Notes under the pieces: generated by a model
Database searches by the model: none
Told to the model about the DNA's origin: nothing
The model's input: only the letters and a program-made list of their open reading frames with translations
Program-made: the position numbers and the translations under genes
Source: Halieaceae bacterium
Lineage (GTDB): Bacteria; Pseudomonadota; Gammaproteobacteria; Pseudomonadales; Halieaceae
Assembly: GCA_026710905.1 (NCBI GenBank)
Contig: JAPOQD010000167.1
Location: 1 to 45,446, forward strand
Length of the DNA: 45,446 bases
Reading direction: 5' to 3'
Shown: piece by piece, positions 15,462-25,176 of the stretch
Layout: every line of letters starts with the position of its first letter
Position numbering within the stretch: position 1 is the first letter of the stretch

Positions 15462-17495
15462 TTATTCTCCTGAATTCTGCAGGCCCGCCACGGGCGCTCC
15501 GCGCTCAGCCAGACGGCAGGTATCATCCAGCCAATTGATGATGGCCGGGTACATTTCCATGTAGTGCCGATAGTAGATAGTGCCGAAAAAGTGATTGGCG
15601 CCTTCCAGTTCCAGGTATCGGTAGCGTTTTCCCGGTTTGTTGGCGCGGTTGAATTGTTCCAGTTTTTCGACGAATTTCCGGCTCTCCTGCACCGGCACCC
15701 GCTCGTCCTTGTCGCCATGAATCAGCAGCAGCGGCACATCGACACTGTCGGCGTGGTCCAACGGGTTGAGGCCGGCAACGGTTTTGCGGTAGGCCTTTTC
15801 CGCGAACACACTGCTGTCCGCCAGCCAGGCGCGGAAATAGGGCAACTCGGCAACCGCAGCGCCGGCAATGGCGCACCGAAACGGGTTTGGGTCCCGGAAG
15901 GAACCTACCAGGGCGGCGTAGCCACCGTAGCTCCAGCCGAAGATCGCGGCCCGGCCGGGGTCCGCCAAATTGCGTTCCGCCAGGTACGTGATGGCGTCTT
16001 CGAGATCATCCTGCATCTGGTGACCCCAACGAGCAAAGCCGGCCTCCAGGTGGCGGCGCCCAAAACCCTCCGATATGCGAAATTGCGGCTGCACCACCAG
16101 GTAGCCATGGTAGGCCAGCAACTGCGCCCAGATATCGAACCCCCAGTAGTCACGAGCGACCGGCCCGCCGTGGGGCAATACCACCAGGGGAAACGGAGCA
16201 TCGCCCGGCGGGACAGTCACCAAGGCTGGAATCTCCATGCCGTCACGGGCCCGGTAATGCACCCATTCCACCGGGGCGAGAGAGTCTTCACCCAATTCCG
16301 GCAGGGAGCGGCCCAACAAGCTCAGCTTTTCCCCCTTGAGCAGATACCAGGAGGGCGGCATCTGCGGCCCCTCGGCCCGTATCACCATGCTCGAAAAGTC
16401 GTCCGAGCGGGACACAATCCGGTTGCTCACACCGGGCAAGACCCGGTTGATCGCTTGGTAACGGGCATCTTCCTGCGCATCAACCAGGTAAACATCCCTA
16501 GCCTTTCCGGTGTATTCGAAACCGACGATCTGCCGGTTCCTGTCACCATCCAGTACGGTTCGCAAGCCGGTGGCGTCGTAGTTCGGGTGGCGGAACTGGA
16601 GTTCGCCAAAAGCCTGTTTTTCCAGGTCGTAGACATAGATGCCGGCGGTATCGGATTCATGGTTGGAAAGCACCAGGAATTCGTTGCCGGAGGGGGAATC
16701 CAGCAGCATCAAGGTTCTGAAAATTTGGCTGTTGGCGTCCATGTTGGCCACCAGCCGGCCCATTTCCAGCCATTCCTTTTGCCCCTTGAGACGGCCGAGA
16801 TAGACAATGGCCTCGTCTCCGGCATCAAAACTGAGCGCCAACCGGGGTTGGCCTTGTTCGTCGATATGGGTGAGAAAGATCTTGTTGCTGTTGCGCGCCA
16901 CCCGCTGCCCCCAGCCGGTAATTACATTGACCTTGTAGATGTCTCGCACACCATTGCTGTCATCAATCTGTCGGATCAGGATATGCTCATCATCCTTCGG
17001 CAGCAGGTCAAAAATGTCCGACCCGACCAGGTCGTGAATTGTTTTGGAAATTTCGGAACGTCGGTCTGTCCGGTTTCGGGGAATTTCGCGCCAACGCTTG
17101 CCGTTTCTGTCAATGCTGGCCAGCTTGAAGGCAAACCGGGTGGCGACGCCCAGCTTCTGCAAGGTGTCGATATCCTGCCGAAAGCGCACCACCAGGTAGT
17201 CGTTATTGACCCATCGAAAACGATCGATGTCCATTTTCGACGAACCCAGGGTCACCGGCTTGGCGCCGAGGTCCGCGGCATCGTAGATCAGCAACAACTG
17301 CTTGCCATCCCTGGTGAAGCGCTGTAATGCCGCTAGGTGCTGGCCATTCGGCGACAACCTCGCATCGCTCATTGCGGCCTCCCGGGCAAAGGCCTCGAAG
17401 CCGGGAGCAGCAGCCCACAGCGGGCCGGAACAGAGGCTTGCGGCCGCCACTACCAGCAGCAGGCAGCGGCTCGTAAGCCAGTACCGGGCTAACAT
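15462..17495 (-). CDS. S9 family peptidase (prolyl oligopeptidase / acylaminoacyl-peptidase type)
   Basis: A 677-residue serine peptidase with a Sec signal peptide (WLTSRCLLLVVAAASLCSGPLWA), so probably periplasmic. The N-terminal 400 residues form the beta-propeller that limits access to oligopeptides. The C-terminal alpha/beta hydrolase has the nucleophile motif GWSYGGYAA (Ser about 522), and LLIHGDKDERVP and GANHFF supply the Asp and His. The oxyanion segment VLPHGGPVARDYWGFD is present. Its start lies four bases from the end of the TonB receptor gene, so the two make an operon for uptake and cleavage of peptides or modified peptides. The exact substrate is unknown. Confidence 0.92.
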   Translation of the reverse strand: MLARYWLTSRCLLLVVAAASLCSGPLWAAAPGFEAFAREAAMSDARLSPNGQHLAALQRFTRDGKQLLLIYDAADLGAKPVTLGSSKMDIDRFRWVNNDYLVVRFRQDIDTLQKLGVATRFAFKLASIDRNGKRWREIPRNRTDRRSEISKTIHDLVGSDIFDLLPKDDEHILIRQIDDSNGVRDIYKVNVITGWGQRVARNSNKIFLTHIDEQGQPRLALSFDAGDEAIVYLGRLKGQKEWLEMGRLVANMDANSQIFRTLMLLDSPSGNEFLVLSNHESDTAGIYVYDLEKQAFGELQFRHPNYDATGLRTVLDGDRNRQIVGFEYTGKARDVYLVDAQEDARYQAINRVLPGVSNRIVSRSDDFSSMVIRAEGPQMPPSWYLLKGEKLSLLGRSLPELGEDSLAPVEWVHYRARDGMEIPALVTVPPGDAPFPLVVLPHGGPVARDYWGFDIWAQLLAYHGYLVVQPQFRISEGFGRRHLEAGFARWGHQMQDDLEDAITYLAERNLADPGRAAIFGWSYGGYAALVGSFRDPNPFRCAIAGAAVAELPYFRAWLADSSVFAEKAYRKTVAGLNPLDHADSVDVPLLLIHGDKDERVPVQESRKFVEKLEQFNRANKPGKRYRYLELEGANHFFGTIYYRHYMEMYPAIINWLDDTCRLAERGAPVAGLQNSGE

Positions 17496-17498
17496 CGC

Positions 17499-20400
17499 TC
17501 AGAGTTCCTTGGCCAGGGTGAGAAATACCCGGCGGCCCAGAATATCGTAACCGGCGCCCAGAGGAATATTGTTGTACTGGAGTTCCGGGGCATCCCCATC
17601 GAGCAGTGGCGGGTGCTTGTCAAAGATATTGGCGATTCCCAGGGTCATGGTCCAGTCTTTCGGCTCCCAGGTAAGGGCGGCCCGGTGAGTCCAGTAATCA
17701 TCGGTGGCGGCGATCGGACGGCACAAAACCGTCAGGGTCTCGCAGGGGGGAGACCGGCTGTACTCCTGCTCCTCCTCCGCTTCACCGGAGATAAAGTCCA
17801 TCCGCCAGCGCAGGCGGAAGTCCCCGTAGCTGGCGCTCAGCGTCAGGCCGGCTTCCCATTCCGGCGCCACCGGCGTCTCTGCATCGTCTTCCTCCACTCC
17901 CTGGAATGAAAACCGGTTTTCCAGCAGTTGGGTGGCTCTCAACCTGGCCTCAAGGCCCAGATTGCGGTCGGCAATGATGACATCCTGCTGATAGTTCACG
18001 GTGTAGTCGACGCCTCGCGAAACAATCGAGTTGAAATTGAAAAAGCTGGAATCAATGACACTCAGAAAGCCATCGCTGTCGCGATTGATGAAACCGCAAA
18101 ATGCGCCGGTGTTGTCCGGATTATCTTGATAGCAATCGCTGACGATAAACTGGGAGCCGAGCAGACCAATGCTGTCCTTGACTTCAATATCGTAATAGGT
18201 GACCCCGGCGCGCAGGCTGATGGTATTGCGCCAGGAATGGTCGAAGACGAAACCGTAGGTGTACGAAGTGGAGGTTTCCGGTTCAATGTCGTGCGCCACC
18301 TGCTGCCCGCCCTTGCGCAGGATTTCCACGGAATAACTGGAAAGCGTACCGTCCAGTCCGAGCGTTAGCGGGTCCACTCCGTTGGCGCGGCAGTTGTCGA
18401 GGGTGGTCTGGGAGCGGGAGTCATTGCTGGGGTCGTAGGCGCCGGGCATGCTGGGGTCGAGGCTGGGGATCACGGCCTCGGTGGGGATCACACAGGGGTC
18501 ATGGATGCTGGTGAATCCAGACTGCCCAATCAAAAACTGTTCGTGGGCATTGGGGGCGCGGTAAGAGGTGCCGTAGGTGCCGCGCAGAGTCAGGCTGTCG
18601 ATGGGAGTATAGACGCTCTTGATACTGTAGGTGGTGTGGCTGCCGTAGGTGGTTTCCTCGGTCAGGCGCGCCGACAGGTTGAGAGACCACTCGCGGGCCA
18701 GACGCCGTTCTTCCAGCAACTGAAATTCCGTCTCCAGGAACAGTTCCCGGATGTCCCGATTCCCCTCGGCGCCGGCATCCTTGAAGTACCCGTACAACAG
18801 CCCTTCCCTGGCGACTTCATTGGGACGGGAGTCTATTTCATCCTTGCGGTATTCAAAGCCGAGCACAAAGGGCACCGCGGTATGGTTCCAGGGCAATTGG
18901 AACAGGTCCCCCTGCAGCAGGGCGCTGAAATTCCATTGCAGCACTTTGGTGTCAAAACTGCGCACGCCGAACAGAAAGTCGCGCTCGGCCTGGGTGGCGA
19001 AACCGCCGCCACCGGGTTGGTACAGGGAGTCGGCAAAGAGATTGACCGGCACACAGTCCGCACCGGTTCCGCAAATGGTTTGCCCGCTGACGGGGTCGAT
19101 TCTCGAACTGGCCAGTGAATACTGCAACGGTTCTGTCAGCACCCCGTGGATTTTTTCCCTGCCATCGGAACGTGAGTAGCTTAAGAAGGCTTCGTAACCA
19201 AGATTGCCGAAGCCGAAGTCGTTGCTCCAATCGGGCAGGTCGCCCTCGGCGCCGCCGACCAGGCGAATCTGCTCCACGGTGATGTCGTTGTTGTCGCGGT
19301 CGCCGCGCACCGCGATGATCGGTGTCACCGGCAGGTCGCCGAAGTCCGCGCCGAAGAAGCCCAGGCAGTTCACCCCGCCAGGGGCCTGTTGATTACAGGG
19401 GTTATAGGGATTGTTGGCGGGAACGTCCACAAACAGGTTGGCTCCGCTGCTGAACACCTCGGTCTCGCGCCGGGAGTAGAGGCCCTCATAAAAGAGCGTG
19501 GTATTACCCCGCCCGAGGTCATACTCACCATAGGAATAGAGGTTGGTGCGCTGCTGCCCGAGTAACAGGTCGGAGGCGCGGTCCCGTGCCGAGCCGTTCT
19601 CGTTGTACTGGTCGGTCTGCAAATCAATTTCCGTAATGCCGTTGCCGTCCGGGTCGACCAGGGTAGTATCTGGAATGCCGTCCCCGTTCAGATCAACGCC
19701 CACGAGGGACGGATGGGCGCCGGCAAATCGAACCGGCAATTCCGTTTCGGAAAAATCGGGAATTCCGATATTGCTGGTTCCCGGCGTATGCCAGATATTG
19801 CCGAAGCCAACCGGAATAAAGACCCGGTTGATGGTGCCCAGGCGGCAGGGGCTGAGCGTTGAGCCCGGCGCCAGGCCGAGAAGGTCACTGCGCTCAACGC
19901 CGTTTTCATCCTCATAAAGGTAGCGATTGCACTGATCGGTGAAGTCGCGGTCGCGCATCCTGATTCTGCTGCGTTCGTAGTGCTCTGCGCCAAAGCCCAG
20001 GGTCCAGTTGTCCTCGCTCTTGCCCCAGGCCAGACTCATTTGTCTTTCAACGCCTCCGGGGGAACTTGGGCGCACCACCTCGGCTTCGAATTCCAGACCC
20101 TCGAAATCGCTTCGCATGATCACGTTGGCGACCCCCGATACCGCGTCGGAACCGTACACCGAGGAAGCCCCATCCAGTAGAAATTCAATATGGTCTATCA
20201 TGATGTTGGGTATCAGGGTGAGGTCCGGGGAGGTCGGTGCACCGCCCACACCGGCCGGGGCAAGACGCTTGCTGTTGAGCAGCAACAGGACCCGCTCCGG
20301 ACCAAGGCCGCGCAGGTTGAGCTGGGCCGAACCGGGGCCGTTATCCAGCACGAAGGCGTTGAAAGTATTGTCGATCTGGGTGCCCGTAGCCGAGGTCGCG

Positions 20401-20798
20401 CTTTGCAGCAGGGAAGCGGTGTCTACCAGGCCCAGTTCGCGGGAGCTCTGGCCGTCGATGATCTCTATGGGTGAGGCGCTGCTGAATTCGTCGCGTCGGA
20501 TGCGTGAACCGGTGACGATGATTTCGTCAACCCGGGCGGCGCCGGATGCGCCCCGGGGTTCGTCCTCGTCAGGGGATTGCGGGGGGGGGTCAGTTTCCGC
20601 AGCGGCGGCCTCATCTCCGTCACCGGCCTGCGGGGAAGAATCGATCTCCACCGCCGGGGTATTCTCACTGTCCGGGTGATGGTCCGCCGATGCCATTGGC
20701 GTCATCAACACCAGCAGCAGCACGCCCAGGCTGCGCCCGAAATGTAGTCCCCGGGTTTTGCCTTCACTGCCGATTGTAATTGTTTTGTCCATCAACAT
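17499..20798 (-). CDS. TonB-dependent receptor (large, paired with S9 peptidase)
   Basis: A 1099-residue outer-membrane receptor. A signal peptide (SLGVLLLVLMTPMASA) leads into an acidic, Pro-rich linker, then the plug (VDEIIVTGSRIRRDEFSSASPIEII ... LRGLGPERVLLLLNSKRL ... DGASSVYGSDAVSGVANVI), then a barrel ending GRRVFLTLAKEL. The size and GSRI plug motif fit the oar/CirA-like receptors common in marine heterotrophs. A calcium-binding-like acidic segment (DLNGDGIPDTTLVDPDGNG) lies in an early extracellular region. A run of nine C encodes PPP in the linker. Start ATG 20798 or ATG 20792. It heads an operon with the S9 peptidase, suggesting peptide uptake. Confidence 0.9.
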   Translation of the reverse strand: MLMDKTITIGSEGKTRGLHFGRSLGVLLLVLMTPMASADHHPDSENTPAVEIDSSPQAGDGDEAAAAETDPPPQSPDEDEPRGASGAARVDEIIVTGSRIRRDEFSSASPIEIIDGQSSRELGLVDTASLLQSATSATGTQIDNTFNAFVLDNGPGSAQLNLRGLGPERVLLLLNSKRLAPAGVGGAPTSPDLTLIPNIMIDHIEFLLDGASSVYGSDAVSGVANVIMRSDFEGLEFEAEVVRPSSPGGVERQMSLAWGKSEDNWTLGFGAEHYERSRIRMRDRDFTDQCNRYLYEDENGVERSDLLGLAPGSTLSPCRLGTINRVFIPVGFGNIWHTPGTSNIGIPDFSETELPVRFAGAHPSLVGVDLNGDGIPDTTLVDPDGNGITEIDLQTDQYNENGSARDRASDLLLGQQRTNLYSYGEYDLGRGNTTLFYEGLYSRRETEVFSSGANLFVDVPANNPYNPCNQQAPGGVNCLGFFGADFGDLPVTPIIAVRGDRDNNDITVEQIRLVGGAEGDLPDWSNDFGFGNLGYEAFLSYSRSDGREKIHGVLTEPLQYSLASSRIDPVSGQTICGTGADCVPVNLFADSLYQPGGGGFATQAERDFLFGVRSFDTKVLQWNFSALLQGDLFQLPWNHTAVPFVLGFEYRKDEIDSRPNEVAREGLLYGYFKDAGAEGNRDIRELFLETEFQLLEERRLAREWSLNLSARLTEETTYGSHTTYSIKSVYTPIDSLTLRGTYGTSYRAPNAHEQFLIGQSGFTSIHDPCVIPTEAVIPSLDPSMPGAYDPSNDSRSQTTLDNCRANGVDPLTLGLDGTLSSYSVEILRKGGQQVAHDIEPETSTSYTYGFVFDHSWRNTISLRAGVTYYDIEVKDSIGLLGSQFIVSDCYQDNPDNTGAFCGFINRDSDGFLSVIDSSFFNFNSIVSRGVDYTVNYQQDVIIADRNLGLEARLRATQLLENRFSFQGVEEDDAETPVAPEWEAGLTLSASYGDFRLRWRMDFISGEAEEEQEYSRSPPCETLTVLCRPIAATDDYWTHRAALTWEPKDWTMTLGIANIFDKHPPLLDGDAPELQYNNIPLGAGYDILGRRVFLTLAKEL
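20581..20589 (-). repeat. Nine-base homopolymer (poly-C on coding strand) near the 5' end of a receptor gene
   Basis: Nine consecutive G on the plus strand are nine C in the receptor coding strand, within the codons for Asp-Pro-Pro-Pro about 70 residues from the start and downstream of the signal peptide. Gain or loss of one base would truncate the receptor, so it is a possible phase-variable tract. Confidence 0.8.
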
Positions 20799-20984
20799 GG
20801 CCAGTATCCGTTATCGATTGCCGATGCAGAATAAATTCTGCGCTCCGCAAAGGCAATTGCTCTCGACCTCAGGAGCAATATGCGGGCCAGATACTTCGCC
20901 ACCAGGGTTGCATTCCCGGAAAATTACCGGCCAAGACCAGCGCCGGGCTTTTCCCCCGGCCGGTCGCCGTTATAAGCTAGGCGC

Positions 20985-22229
20985 ATGGAAGAACTCGGCC
21001 ATCTGGCCATCATCTGGTGCAGCGTATATCTGGCCTCTTTGTTGGCCGGCAAGACCAAGCTGACACCGGTCCTCTGGTTCCTTGCGTTTGGCTCGATCAG
21101 CGTCAATACCGGTATTCTCCCGACCGAAAGCGGCCCCTTCATCAAGGGTTTTTCCGAGGTCGGCATCATCCTGATCATGTTCTCCCTGGGCTTCGAGGAG
21201 GACACCAGCCACTTCGTCAACGGCATCAAGCGCGCCTGGGGCATTGCCTTCTTTGGCGCCCTGGCGCCTTTCGTGACTGCCTACACCTGCACTTTGTGGT
21301 TCTGGGGAGACCAGAAAATCGCCCTGCTGTGCGGCCTGGCCATGACAGCCACCGCAGTTTCCCTGACCATGGTTTCGCTGCGCAGCGAGGGTTTGGCTCG
21401 TTCCCCGGCGGCTATCGGCATCATGACTTCCGCTATTCTGGATGACATTGCCTCCCTGGCGCTGGTCGCCATCGTCGTGCCCATCGCTACCGGGACTGGC
21501 TCGCTGGAATTGATGGATGTGGTCAGGGTGGTGACCCTGGCCGTCACGTTTTTCGCCATTGTTGCAGTGCTCGGGGTATGGGTGTTTCCCCACCCGCTCG
21601 AAAACGGCGTGATGAAGCGCATGCCTCTGTTCAAGGATGTCGGCCTTCGCCATCTGCTGCATCTTGCCCGGGGTGAAAAAACTTCCCTTACCATTCTTCT
21701 GTACGCCTTGCTGATGGCCCTGCTGGCCTACAAGTTCGGCTTTCATCCCGCCATCGGCGCCTATATGGCAGGCCTGATTCTCAAGGAGGAATACTTCTTC
21801 ATCCGGGAGGAACAGGGAGAGGTGACCAACCATCACCGGAACAGCCGGCGATTGCTGGAGGATGTCGCCTACAACTGGATCGGCCCGGTGTTCTTCGTGG
21901 AACTGGGCACCAAGCTGGTGTTCGACGCCGACCTGTTCCTGGAAGTAGTGCCGGGCGCAGTATTCCTGTTTCTGTCACTATTCCTTGCCCAGGTCAGTTC
22001 GGCGGCGCTGGCGGCCCGGTATACCGGCAATTTTAGCTGGGCTGACAGCATGATGATCGGCTTCGGCATGCTGGGCCGCGCCGAACTCGCTTTCGTGGTG
22101 ATGGATATCGCCTACACCGACCATCAACTGCTCTCCGCACAGGCCTTTTACACTCTGATGATCACCGCCTTCCTGCTCAACGTCAGTGTGCCCCTGAGCA
22201 TTCGTTGGTGGAAGCACCGCTCAATGTGA
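20985..22229 (+). CDS. Cation:proton antiporter (CPA2 / Na+-H+ exchanger family)
   Basis: A 414-residue integral membrane protein with about 11-12 hydrophobic segments. GIILIMFSLGFEEDTSHF, AMTATAVSLTMVSL and SAILDDIASLALVAIVVP match the conserved core of Na+/H+ exchangers, where the DD pair carries ions. AYMAGLILKEEYFF and GRAELAFVVMDIAY are further family blocks. There is no C-terminal TrkA/RCK domain, so it is the short form. It would exchange Na+ or K+ for H+ over the inner membrane; the ion is not readable. It stands alone, divergent from the large receptor gene across 186 bases. Confidence 0.88.
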   Translation: MEELGHLAIIWCSVYLASLLAGKTKLTPVLWFLAFGSISVNTGILPTESGPFIKGFSEVGIILIMFSLGFEEDTSHFVNGIKRAWGIAFFGALAPFVTAYTCTLWFWGDQKIALLCGLAMTATAVSLTMVSLRSEGLARSPAAIGIMTSAILDDIASLALVAIVVPIATGTGSLELMDVVRVVTLAVTFFAIVAVLGVWVFPHPLENGVMKRMPLFKDVGLRHLLHLARGEKTSLTILLYALLMALLAYKFGFHPAIGAYMAGLILKEEYFFIREEQGEVTNHHRNSRRLLEDVAYNWIGPVFFVELGTKLVFDADLFLEVVPGAVFLFLSLFLAQVSSAALAARYTGNFSWADSMMIGFGMLGRAELAFVVMDIAYTDHQLLSAQAFYTLMITAFLLNVSVPLSIRWWKHRSM

Positions 22230-22381
22230 ACGATGCTTATTCCGGCAGTGCACCGCGCAGGGTTCCGCGTATACCGCAGCAGGCGCCGCTGCATCATTCC
22301 ATCGGGCGGTCTGCGCCGGGTTGAAGGGAGAATCGGCCTGTTGCCTGCTCTCAGACCAGGAACCGATTGAGCCCAGTGATC

Positions 22382-25108
22382 ATGAATGCAAGCACAGCAT
22401 GTGGGCCAAGGCTCTACCTGTTAGCGCTGCTGGCCCTGCTCTGCGGCGGCCCCGGCGGAGCGCAGCCGGCGCAGGCCCAGGCGGCGGAAGGCGCAGGGCT
22501 GATCGAAGAGGTGGTGACCATCGGCACCCGCCGCGCCGCACGGTCGGCGGCGGATACGGCGGTACCGGTCGACATGTTCGGCCCGGATGAGATCGAGAGC
22601 ATCAACTCGTCGGACCTGGTAGATGTCATCAACACCATTGTCCCCTCTTTTAATGTTTCCCGGCAGCCAATCTCCGACGGCGCCACATTCATTCGCCCAG
22701 CCAGCCTTCGCGGGCTGGATGCGCATCACACCCTTGTCCTCATCGGCCGCAAGCGCCACCATCGGGCCGCGCTGATGCAACTGGGCGGGTTCGGTTCCCA
22801 CGGCCCGGATACCGGCAGTATCCCCTCGATTGCCCTGGAGTCAGTGGAGATACTGCGGGACGGCGCCGCCGCACAGTACGGTTCCGACGCCATCGCCGGA
22901 GTCATCAATTTCAATCTCCGCCGCAATGATTCGGGATTCGATTTACGCACCAGGTACAGCGGCTACACCGAAGGCGATGGTGAGGAACTCACCCTTGAAG
23001 CCAACGCCGGTTTTCCTCTTGGCGGCGGTTTCATCAACTTCAGCGGACAGTATTCCGACAGCAACCCCACCAGCCGTTCAGAGCCCTACAACCTCGCTAT
23101 CGGCGAGTCGGGGCTGACTCCGCTGCAGGCGGCGCGGAGCCAACTGACGGTGGATGGCGTTACCTGGTATGGTCCCGACGCCTTCACTTATACCTATGCG
23201 GCGGACGGCTCCATTCAGCAGGTGCTCCCCGGCAGCGATGGCATTCCGGACGATCCCGATACTCGCTTCGTGGACAACCTGCACAGGGTTGGCGGCGCTC
23301 GCAACTTCGAACAGCCGGTGCAGATCTGGGGTCAGCCGCAACGGGAGCAGTTCCTCTTCGTGGTGAATGCCGCACTACCGATCAGTAACGCTCTTGAGCT
23401 GTACAGTTTCGGCAATTACTCACGCAAAGAGATGAGCGGCGGCTTCTTCTACCGGCGTCCCGGCGTGAGCCAGTTGCTGCCACTGCGGCTGGAGGACGGC
23501 TCCATCTACGACCCGCGAACCAGCCTCTACCCGGCCGGCTTCACACCACAATTCTCCGGCAAGGTCACGGACTATAGTATTACCGGGGGCTTGCGTAGCA
23601 GCTTCGACAGCGGCCCAGGCTTCGACCTGTCGGCGAGCTACGGCGAGAACAAGATCGAGTATCACCTCGCCAACACCTTGAATCCATCGCTGGGGCCGGC
23701 CAGCCCGACGCAGTTTCGGCCTGGTAACCTGGTCAATGACGAGTTCGCCGCAAATGTCGATTTCAGTTGGCCGCTTACGGTGGGTTTGGCCAGCCCGCTC
23801 CACGCCGCCTTCGGCTTTGAATATCGCGAGGAGGGCTACCGGATCGAGCAGGGTGACCCGTCATCTTTCGCGGTGGGGCCGTTCGCCAGCCCCGACCCCT
23901 TCGATTTCGAGACTACCAGGGCCGAAGCAGATGCCGACCTGAACGACCACCTGACGGACATCGAATGCCGGGTTCCGGGCTTCGAAGCAGTCGGCTCGCT
24001 GTGTCCCGCCGGCGATCCTGTTAACAACATCGTGCCGGTCGGCTCCAACGGTTTCCCCGGTTATTCTCCAGAATTCTCTTCCACTGTGGAAAGAGACAGC
24101 TACGCCGCTTACTTCGACCTGGAAGTGGACGTGACTCCCGCCTGGCTGGTGAACGCCGCGGGCCGCCTGGAACGCTTCTCCGGCTTTGGCGAGGTCGCGG
24201 TCTGGAAATTGGCCACGCGCTATCGCCTGACCGGCAGGATCAACTTGCGGGCTTCCACCGGCACCGGTTTTCGAGCCCCGACACCCGGACAGATTTCCAC
24301 GGCCAATGTTTCCACCAGGATCGACCCGAACGGATTCCCCGCCGCCGAGGGCATCTTCCCCCCCCGGCACCCCGCCTCGGAACTGTTCGGCGCCCGCCCA
24401 CTGGAGTCGGAGGACTCATTCTCGTACACCCTGGGCGTCACCGCGGAGCCGCTCGACAACCTGTCCCTGGCCCTGGACTACTACCACATCCGGCTCGATG
24501 ACCGCATCGTACTGTCTTCACAATTTTCCGTGGGGCCCGAACAGATCGCCCAACTCGCCGCGCTCGGCGTACCCGGCGCGAATACCATTGCCCAGGTGCG
24601 CTTCTTCACCAACGATGTGGATTCGGAGACCCGCGGCATTGATCTGGTTGCCACATGGGAGGTCGATTGGAGGCTGGGCAGCAGTTCGCTGCAGGCGGCG
24701 CTCAATTTCAACCAGACCCGGCTGAGCGAACGGGGCCGCTTTGTGGACGCGGAGACGGAGCACGATATCAGGTACGGGGCTCCGGAGGCGCGGGCGGTGC
24801 TCAACCTGCGTCATACCCGGCAGCGCCTCGACCTGTTATTGCGGGGCCGCTACTACGGGGAGTACAAAAACGCCAACACGGCGGAACTGACCGAGATCCA
24901 GAAATTCAGCCGCAAGTTCATGCTGGACGCCGAGGCCACCTGGTCTTTCGGCGGCCGCTACAGTCTCAAGCTCGGGGGCCGCAACCTGTTCGATGTCCAC
25001 CCGGACCGGGGCCGGTTCGAGGCCTGCTGCGGGCGCATCTATCGCAGCGACTCGGTGGTTCCCTGGCAGGGAACATTGCTGTATTTGCAACTCGCAGCTG
25101 CGTTCTAG
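22382..25108 (+). CDS. TonB-dependent receptor
   Basis: A 908-residue outer-membrane receptor. ATG 22382 begins a good signal peptide (LYLLALLALLCGGPGGAQPAQA); TTG 22367 is in frame upstream. The plug has the TonB box region EEVVTIGTRR, SSDLVDVINTIVPSFNVSRQP, RGLDAHHTLVLIGRKRHHR and the typical LRDGAAAQYGSDAIAGVINF. The barrel ends WQGTLLYLQLAAAF with a terminal Phe. The KRHHR stretch in the plug is basic and His-rich. An adjacent Cys pair (FEACCGR) lies about 30 residues from the end. No partner enzyme is adjacent, so the ligand is unknown; its sequence class resembles receptors for siderophores or small organic compounds. Confidence 0.9.
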   Translation: MNASTACGPRLYLLALLALLCGGPGGAQPAQAQAAEGAGLIEEVVTIGTRRAARSAADTAVPVDMFGPDEIESINSSDLVDVINTIVPSFNVSRQPISDGATFIRPASLRGLDAHHTLVLIGRKRHHRAALMQLGGFGSHGPDTGSIPSIALESVEILRDGAAAQYGSDAIAGVINFNLRRNDSGFDLRTRYSGYTEGDGEELTLEANAGFPLGGGFINFSGQYSDSNPTSRSEPYNLAIGESGLTPLQAARSQLTVDGVTWYGPDAFTYTYAADGSIQQVLPGSDGIPDDPDTRFVDNLHRVGGARNFEQPVQIWGQPQREQFLFVVNAALPISNALELYSFGNYSRKEMSGGFFYRRPGVSQLLPLRLEDGSIYDPRTSLYPAGFTPQFSGKVTDYSITGGLRSSFDSGPGFDLSASYGENKIEYHLANTLNPSLGPASPTQFRPGNLVNDEFAANVDFSWPLTVGLASPLHAAFGFEYREEGYRIEQGDPSSFAVGPFASPDPFDFETTRAEADADLNDHLTDIECRVPGFEAVGSLCPAGDPVNNIVPVGSNGFPGYSPEFSSTVERDSYAAYFDLEVDVTPAWLVNAAGRLERFSGFGEVAVWKLATRYRLTGRINLRASTGTGFRAPTPGQISTANVSTRIDPNGFPAAEGIFPPRHPASELFGARPLESEDSFSYTLGVTAEPLDNLSLALDYYHIRLDDRIVLSSQFSVGPEQIAQLAALGVPGANTIAQVRFFTNDVDSETRGIDLVATWEVDWRLGSSSLQAALNFNQTRLSERGRFVDAETEHDIRYGAPEARAVLNLRHTRQRLDLLLRGRYYGEYKNANTAELTEIQKFSRKFMLDAEATWSFGGRYSLKLGGRNLFDVHPDRGRFEACCGRIYRSDSVVPWQGTLLYLQLAAAF

Positions 25109-25176
25109 CTCAGCGTAGCGACAACTGTGATAATTGACCGCAAGCCCGATCAACCCGCAGTACAGGAGTTACCCCT

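Noticed and set aside
15564..17327. 587-codon open frame antisense to the S9 peptidase
   Set aside because: Long antisense frames are expected opposite GC-rich genes. The peptidase strand has a signal peptide and a complete catalytic triad; this one shows no domain.
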